This document shows, piece by piece, positions 16,481 through 21,578 of a DNA stretch of 21,578 nt. Source of the DNA: Bacteroidia bacterium (lineage in GTDB: Bacteria; Bacteroidota; Bacteroidia; Bacteroidales; Azobacteroidaceae); NCBI GenBank assembly GCA_025996865.1, contig BNTV01000084.1, positions 1 to 21,578 on the forward strand, written 5' to 3'. Position 1 is the stretch's first letter. Every line of letters starts with the position of its first letter. Below the pieces are notes generated by a model. The model had not been told where the DNA came from. It saw nothing but the letters and a program-made list of their open reading frames with translations, and made no database searches. The position numbers and the translations under genes are program-made.

Positions 16481-17605
16481 TCATTTAATTTTGTATATTT
16501 TTTTTATGTTGAGAAGTGATATGTTTGTTATGGACAGGTGTGTTCCCTTAGATTGACTTCCGGCGCAATATCCCAGTAATACATTTTTTTTAGCAAAATG
16601 AATTGCAATGTAACAATACCATCCGTCCGGATCGGTTTCTATGTCCGAAACATGTTGCCATGTCTTCCCTTCATCTTTTGAGATAGCCACAGTGAGAGGT
16701 GTGCGCTTGCCTTTTATCACCGGATTACTTCCGTCATTGTTGTTCCACACCAAAAATAAATCTTTCGTGGACGGTATCCGGGCAATACTTGCCGGAGAAA
16801 GCGGCGAGGAGATATTGCTTGGCTCTATATGACTCCAAGTCTCTCCCTGATCATTAGAATAGGATAGTTGCTGAAACCCGCTGCCGGCACGGATAAACAT
16901 CATAATTTTCCCGTCTTTCAATTCAATAAGTCCGGGTTCCTGAGTTATAATGTTGGTAGTATCCGGTATGGAGGGACTTGAAGTCCATGTTTGTCCCATA
17001 TCGTCAGAACGATAAATAAACAAATTACCCTTTTCATGCCACTTACCTTCGGGTTCTTGATGTCGGGCGACGGCAAGAAGCAGTCTGCCGTTTTTTAGTT
17101 GGATAACGCGGTTGTTGTTCAACACAAAATACCCTTTTTTATCGGTAATACAGACAACCGGTTCGCTCCATGTCTTCCCTTCATCCTCAGATATCCGCAG
17201 CAAGGGAATACAATCGGCAACCGAATTTTTACGACAATAGAAGATGGCTATTTTTCCATCGTTCAGACGAAGCAACGAAACCGACATAACATTCATTCCG
17301 CCTTCATTTTCTATAATCAGCTGATCTTCCTTTGTCCATGTTTTCCCACCGTCTGACGAATACCTGGCCGCCAGATAAGCCGGATCATGATCTCCTGCAT
17401 TTTTGCCGGTATAATGTGTATAAATAAACATAATCCGTCCGTCTTTTAAGGTTACAAAATCACCTTCGCTGTTTCTCGGATTGTTATCTCCGGGTGGTAG
17501 TTGCAATACCACTTCCCGTAACTCTTTACATGGAGCATTTACCTGACTTGAAATGTCAATAGTTGATAAAATCAGTAAAATACCTAATAAAAAAAACTGT
17601 TTCAT
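16481..17605 (-). CDS. Secreted sialidase-fold (BNR/Asp-box) protein
   Basis: A protein of 374 residues with a signal peptide (MKQFFLLGILLIL, cleavage near ISSQ). It carries five Asp boxes of the S-x-D-x-G-x-T-W type: SSDGGKTW (about 83-90), SEDEGKTW (139-146), SDDMGQTW (200-207), SNDQGETW (250-257) and SKDEGKTW (309-316). These mark a six-bladed sialidase-like beta-propeller (BNR_2/exo-alpha-sialidase superfamily). No clear FRIP motif is seen. Arg44 in NPRNSEGDF is the nearest N-terminal arginine, so true sialidase activity is not established; another glycosidase or a binding role is possible. The frame is open from 17638, but ATG 17605 gives a proper signal peptide and lies downstream of the likely transcription start. 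It follows the SusC/SusD pair on the same strand and may act on the same glycan. Confidence 0.8.
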   Translation of the reverse strand: MKQFFLLGILLILSTIDISSQVNAPCKELREVVLQLPPGDNNPRNSEGDFVTLKDGRIMFIYTHYTGKNAGDHDPAYLAARYSSDGGKTWTKEDQLIIENEGGMNVMSVSLLRLNDGKIAIFYCRKNSVADCIPLLRISEDEGKTWSEPVVCITDKKGYFVLNNNRVIQLKNGRLLLAVARHQEPEGKWHEKGNLFIYRSDDMGQTWTSSPSIPDTTNIITQEPGLIELKDGKIMMFIRAGSGFQQLSYSNDQGETWSHIEPSNISSPLSPASIARIPSTKDLFLVWNNNDGSNPVIKGKRTPLTVAISKDEGKTWQHVSDIETDPDGWYCYIAIHFAKKNVLLGYCAGSQSKGTHLSITNISLLNIKKIYKIK

Positions 17606-17635
17606 GATTTTGGGATTTAGTTGAAAATTTCGCAT

Positions 17636-17668
17636 CAAAGATACACAATTCTATTGCACCCTTACAAG
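17636..17668 (-). promoter_or_regulatory. Promoter for the sialidase-fold gene
   Basis: On the - strand, a TTG element (CTTG at 17668-17665) and TATCTTTG (17643-17636) are separated by 21 bases, matching the Bacteroides -33/-7 pattern. Transcription would start near 17629, about 24 bases before ATG 17605. This excludes the longer 17638 start. The -33 element lies within an inverted repeat listed separately. Confidence 0.6.
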
Positions 17669-17697
17669 AGCAAACACCCTTGTAAGGACAGCAATAG
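17651..17697. promoter_or_regulatory. Inverted repeat overlapping the sialidase promoter: operator or terminator
   Basis: CTATTGC (17651-17657) pairs with GCAATAG (17691-17697). Inside them, CCTTACAAG (17660-17668) pairs with CTTGTAAGG (17679-17687), leaving a 2/3-base internal loop and a 10-base hairpin loop. It lies between the susD stop at 17739 and the sialidase-fold gene, and it covers the -33 element. It could terminate or slow the SusC/SusD transcript, or be a protein-binding operator. No T-run follows on the - strand, which argues somewhat against a classical terminator. Confidence 0.55.
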
Positions 17698-17738
17698 CAA
17701 ATAAAAAACCTTTTTTGTTCATAGTGTTAATGACCAAA

Positions 17739-19295
17739 TTAATATCCGGGAGTTTGTTCTATAGTTGGATCATTCGTGATCGTATTTACATCCACAGGCC
17801 ATAAAACTTTGTAGGCTTCTGTTGTGGGGTTCAAAACAGGCAGAGTTGAACCGTAACTTGCCGCCGGCGAAAAAACCAACGCCTTTCCGGAAGCGTCCTG
17901 CATACGGCGGACATCAAACCAACGTTTTCCTTCAAAGACAAATTCCTTGTCCCGTTCATGCAGTATTGCCAGTTCATTAGTTGCAAAATCCTTATTCGAA
18001 TAAGCATGTAAAACCGCATTATAGTTTACACCGTAAGCCCGCTTGCGTATTTCGTTGATATATGGTGACGGATCGTTCCCCAGTTTGTTTTCTACTTCGG
18101 CCATCATTAGTAAAGTCTCAGCATAGCGGAATACTGGAAAATCCGTCGCATAAATACGATTTCCTGAAGCATTGATAAGCCCTAAGAATTTTCTCAATAC
18201 AGTCCCTTTCGCAATTTCAATGCCTGCGGAGTTTTTTAAGTAATAATCAAGAAATGTAGCATCTCTTCGCGAATCTTCGGCATCATAACTTTCAAAAAGC
18301 TCAAACTTAAACGCATTGAAATTTTGACCTGTACTCTTAATCGTTAATGTATCGCCCATCAGTTTGTCGTTTCTACCGTAAAACGAGTTGACAATCATAA
18401 TGTTATAGGTAAATTCGGATGCAAAATTTGTTGACTCACCTTCTCTGAAATGGATAGCAAAGATAGTTTCTTTGTTTTCTTTATTGGTATATTCAAAAAT
18501 ATCACTGAATTTGGGCAAAAGGTTGAATTTGCCAATCAGTTGATTCAATGCGGATTTGGCAGTTTGCAAATCCGTGTTGGCTGGATTTTGGTCACCATCG
18601 GACACCTTGGCCGACCAAAGATGAACTTCTGCTTTAAGCATTAAGGTAGCGGCATTCGACCACAATGCGGTGGTTGTTGATGAGAAATCAGAAGCAAAAT
18701 ATTGTTCTGATTTTGAAATATCCGATTTAATAAAATCAAGCGTTTGTTTGGGTGTTGATCTTGGCGTATAAAGTTCTTCTACACTGGTAACTCCTTCCAA
18801 CACCCTTGCTTTTTCAACGATTGGAACTCCGCCATAAGTACGGTAAAGCATAAAATAGTAATATGCACGGATACCATACGCTTGTCCTAAAAAATAGCCT
18901 CTTTCGGACTGTGATAAAAATGCACATCCGTTTTCCACTTCCGTGATGAAATGATTTACCCGCATAATACACGGATAATAATTGTACCAGTTCGAAATGC
19001 CGCTATTATCCTTTGTGAAAGTGTTATCTTTTATGGGTGTCGAATTTGTAATACTTTGGCCGGTAGGGCCTACATACAATAATTGAGTTCCGCCTCTTGC
19101 TTCCCCCAAGAAATATAACGCTTGGTTCGTTCCCCGTAAATCACTGTGAAGGCTTAACATGTTTCCATTTACCTGAGCTGCATTTTTCCAGAAATTGCCG
19201 ATGGCGTAGTAGTCTTCCGGATATAAATCCAAGCTGTCGCATGAATAAAGCAAACTTAGAGCGATAATACTTATAATAATTCCTATTTGTTTCAT
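17739..19295 (-). CDS. SusD/RagB-family surface nutrient-binding lipoprotein
   Basis: A SusD homologue of 518 residues with lipobox LLYSC (Cys19) and a mature start DSLDLYPEDYY. The helical core shows the usual segments: YYPCIMRVNHFI, FLGQAYGIRAYYYFMLYRTY with GGVPIV behind it, and ATLMLKAEVHLWSAK. The C-terminal RagB/SusD domain contains FPVFRYAETLLMMAEVENKL, INEIRKRAYG, and ERDKEFVFEGKRWFDVRRM, and ends in the classic EQTPGY tail. It is complete and clearly different from the SusD at 4010-5521, being nearer the canonical form. It begins 20 bases after the SusC gene. The downstream sialidase-fold gene suggests a host- or plant-type glycan as ligand, but this is inference. Confidence 0.95.
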   Translation of the reverse strand: MKQIGIIISIIALSLLYSCDSLDLYPEDYYAIGNFWKNAAQVNGNMLSLHSDLRGTNQALYFLGEARGGTQLLYVGPTGQSITNSTPIKDNTFTKDNSGISNWYNYYPCIMRVNHFITEVENGCAFLSQSERGYFLGQAYGIRAYYYFMLYRTYGGVPIVEKARVLEGVTSVEELYTPRSTPKQTLDFIKSDISKSEQYFASDFSSTTTALWSNAATLMLKAEVHLWSAKVSDGDQNPANTDLQTAKSALNQLIGKFNLLPKFSDIFEYTNKENKETIFAIHFREGESTNFASEFTYNIMIVNSFYGRNDKLMGDTLTIKSTGQNFNAFKFELFESYDAEDSRRDATFLDYYLKNSAGIEIAKGTVLRKFLGLINASGNRIYATDFPVFRYAETLLMMAEVENKLGNDPSPYINEIRKRAYGVNYNAVLHAYSNKDFATNELAILHERDKEFVFEGKRWFDVRRMQDASGKALVFSPAASYGSTLPVLNPTTEAYKVLWPVDVNTITNDPTIEQTPGY

Positions 19296-19315
19296 ATTTA
19301 ATTTAATTAGATGAT

Positions 19316-21578
19316 TTAAAATTTGAATGATGTACCGAAAATAACGGTGATTGGCAATGAATATCCTGAATTGTTGTTACCTCCCAATTCCGGATTGAAA
19401 GATTTGGACTTGGTAAGATATCCCAGGTTTTGTCCGGTAATAGAGAGTTGAATACCGGAAGATCCGATTTTTTTCAACAGTTCTTTGTTGAAATCATAAC
19501 TTAACGATACTTCGCGAAAGGCCAGATAACCAAGGCCAGGCAGTATCATGTTGATAGTGTCCGAGTGCATAATCGACCCGGGCAAAAATACCGATTCCTT
19601 TCCAAGAAAGCGTATTTGTAAGACCCCCTATAAACTTCGGAATAGTATTTCCCATATATACTTTGTCATACTGGTCTATCACGCCATCCCCGTTCACGTC
19701 CTTCCAGATCACATCTCCCACCTGAATAGGGTGGCCATTGGCTTTCTCCGCATCGGTAAGTCGGCTCCATGCTTCAGGGCCATAGAGTATTTTTCCGGAA
19801 CCATAAGGATTAATAGTTCTATCAAGCCGGTTGGCAGCGATAGCCCTCAACTGTTCTTCACTTTTGAAAATACCCTCTGCCACATACGCATACATGTCTC
19901 CCGGACTTTGTCCTTCCTGATAACCGCCTACCCAGATAAGTTCGTCTCCGTTCCCCGAATATACCTGTATAGCATTTTGCCTGTTCCGTTCAAGGCTGTT
20001 ATCCGGTAATTTGAGGACTTTACTTTTGTTGTATGCAATGTTTGTATTGATATTCCAATTCCAGTCTTTATTTTCAATTATCCGGAAGCCCAATTCCATT
20101 TCCACTCCGCTGTTGAGCAATGAGCCGTTATTGGAACGTATGCTGGTCATACCCGAACTGCCCGGAAGCGGAATTGAAGCAAACTTGTCCGTCGTTCTCC
20201 GGTTATAATAAGTAATACCGGTATTGATCCGGTTTTGTAGGAAGCTGATATCAAGTCCTGTATCAAAGGTGTTGGAACGTTCCCAACGAAGCCCCTGATT
20301 CGACACGGTAGATAACCGGTAACCGACATTTCCATTAAAGTTAATGATACTGTAAGCCCCCTGTAATTCATACGTTCCCACGCCTGATACGTTTCCATTG
20401 GCCCCATAACTGGCTTTGAATTTAGCAAATGAAACGATATTGGATAAACTTTCCATAAATTGCTCTTTACTGAAAACCCATCCGACGGAAACACCCGGGA
20501 AGAAGCCCCAACGGTTGTTTCTTAACAGCGAATATCCATCCCTACGGAAGGTAGCCGAAAGCAGATACTTGTCTAAATAATCATAATTCAATCGTCCCAA
20601 AAAAGACAATATCCTGTATCGGGAATGTTGCGAATCAATGGATCGCTGGCCCGCTGCCGAGGACGTGAGCGCTAAATCGGCAAAATCATCTGTTGGAGCG
20701 CCTGATCCACCGGCTGAAAATCCTTTGAGATATTCATCGTAATATTCGGAACCGGCGAGGACGCTTATGGTATGATTTGCTACAGAAAGGTCGTAATTTG
20801 CAATCAGGTTATAGGTTTGGCGGAACGTTTCATCAAAAGTGGCTGAAGATGCGCGCGTTTGTACCCAAGTATTTGGCGCGCTCATGTAATCTTTATTAAA
20901 AGACTCATTTGCATTTTTCTCAAACATCCACAAAGCGCTGGCTTTTAAGGATAATCCTTTGGTTATATTAAATTTTAAGGACTCGCCCAAGCTGAGTTTA
21001 TCTCTATTATTATCTCTATGGAAGGCATCTATATTTTTCTGAGGATTCCCGTCACCGCTACTCTGTCCAAGTAATAACTCGCCATCGGCACTGTATCCTC
21101 TCATGGTAGGAGGAGCGCTTATCATTCTCCCAAAATAATTTTCATAACTCGTTGAAGACACCTCTTTATACTTGTTTTTTGAAAAGTTGAAAGTTGAATA
21201 GGAAGTCAACCAACGGTTAATTTTGTAATCTCCATTAAAAATAGCGCTTATCCGGTTGTAAAAAGCGCTTATCGGTAAAGATTCCGCATCGTAATATTCC
21301 AGTCCGGCATAATAATGTCCAACGTCATTTCCTCCGGAAAAAGACAAATTATAATCTTGTGTAATGGCCGGATGCCGGAAAGCTGCTTTAACATAGTCAA
21401 AGTCTGTAAATATAATTTCATCCCCATAAATAGGGTCGGTCATGGTTTGCCATCCCTGATCCAGTAAAAAACGATTGTCGTCATTTAATATCATGGGACT
21501 CCAAATTGCCCTTGTATCTTTATTGCCATCCATTGGTATTTCCGGATCAGCAGGATTCCGGTCTACGTTCCCTTTGCC
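19316..21578 (-). pseudogene. SusC/RagA-family TonB-dependent transporter, frameshifted and 5'-truncated by the window edge
   Basis: The barrel part of a SusC transporter; signal, plug and TonB box lie beyond the window. The frame is open from 21578 to a TGA at 19494-19496 and shows typical barrel features (GWGFFPGVSVGWVFSKEQF, FKASYGANGNVSG, NRINTGITYYNRRTTDKF, WKDVNGDGVIDQYDKVYMGN, IPKFIGGLTNTLSW). After about DYALGHYQHDTAW this frame loses similarity. A second frame then carries the normal SusC end: YLAFREVSLSYDF, IQLSITGQNLGYL and a final TSFKF with stop at 19316. The join lies around 19531-19555. Compared with the intact SusC at 773-4006, roughly 50 or more residues normally found between these blocks are absent, so a deletion with frameshift is likely. 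It may be a real pseudogene, leaving its SusD without a partner, or an assembly error. Confidence 0.85.

Noticed and set aside
1..21578. CRISPR array, prophage, integron or toxin-antitoxin pair
   Set aside because: I saw no regularly spaced repeats, no phage or recombinase gene, and no small paired genes of that kind in the window.

Overview
The window looks like chromosomal DNA of a Bacteroidota bacterium, most likely of the order Bacteroidales. Four things point there. It has two SusC/SusD outer-membrane nutrient-uptake pairs and an S46 dipeptidyl-peptidase, a family prominent in this phylum. Several genes are preceded by the Bacteroidota -7 box TAnnTTTG. Most starts lack a Shine-Dalgarno sequence and follow A/T-rich leaders. 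I cannot fix the genus from sequence alone.

Left part, + strand (1-8016). The 3' end of an undecaprenyl-phosphate GlcNAc-1-phosphate transferase-like gene is followed by about 500 bases without a convincing gene but with two promoter candidates. Next comes a four-gene uptake cassette: SusC-type TonB-dependent transporter, SusD-type lipoprotein, DUF4465 lipoprotein, and a DUF4369/TlpA-type thioredoxin lipoprotein. A palindromic repeat of about 95 bp separates susD from the DUF4465 gene. The cargo is not evident, because no glycosidase, peptidase or metal-handling enzyme is linked on this side.

Middle part, - strand (8114-16316). A long stem-loop separates the convergent + and - gene sets. Read in the direction of transcription, the order is tRNA-Leu(CAG), phosphoglucomutase/phosphomannomutase, DUF2461 protein, S46 dipeptidyl-peptidase (DPP7 type by its specificity residue), M23 peptidase, dxr (MEP pathway) and rseP (site-2 protease). 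The last several genes are spaced by 3 to 14 bases or overlap (ATGA, TGATG), so this is very probably one operon. A second copy of the palindromic repeat lies inside the 3' end of dxr. It supplies the last 30 codons and the stop codon.

Right part, - strand (16481-21578). A second nutrient-acquisition locus reads leftward: a SusC gene (5' part outside the window), SusD, then a secreted five-Asp-box sialidase-fold protein with its own promoter. An imperfect inverted repeat overlaps the -33 region of that promoter. The SusC gene is broken near its 3' end: the frame shifts, and a stretch of barrel sequence seems to be missing between the two recognisable halves. It is either a pseudogene or an assembly error.

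I see no CRISPR array, prophage, transposase or integrase. The most noteworthy items are the repeat element that has become the dxr C-terminus, the broken second SusC, the uncharacterised SusC-SusD-DUF4465-thioredoxin cassette, and the inverted repeat over the sialidase-like gene's promoter.
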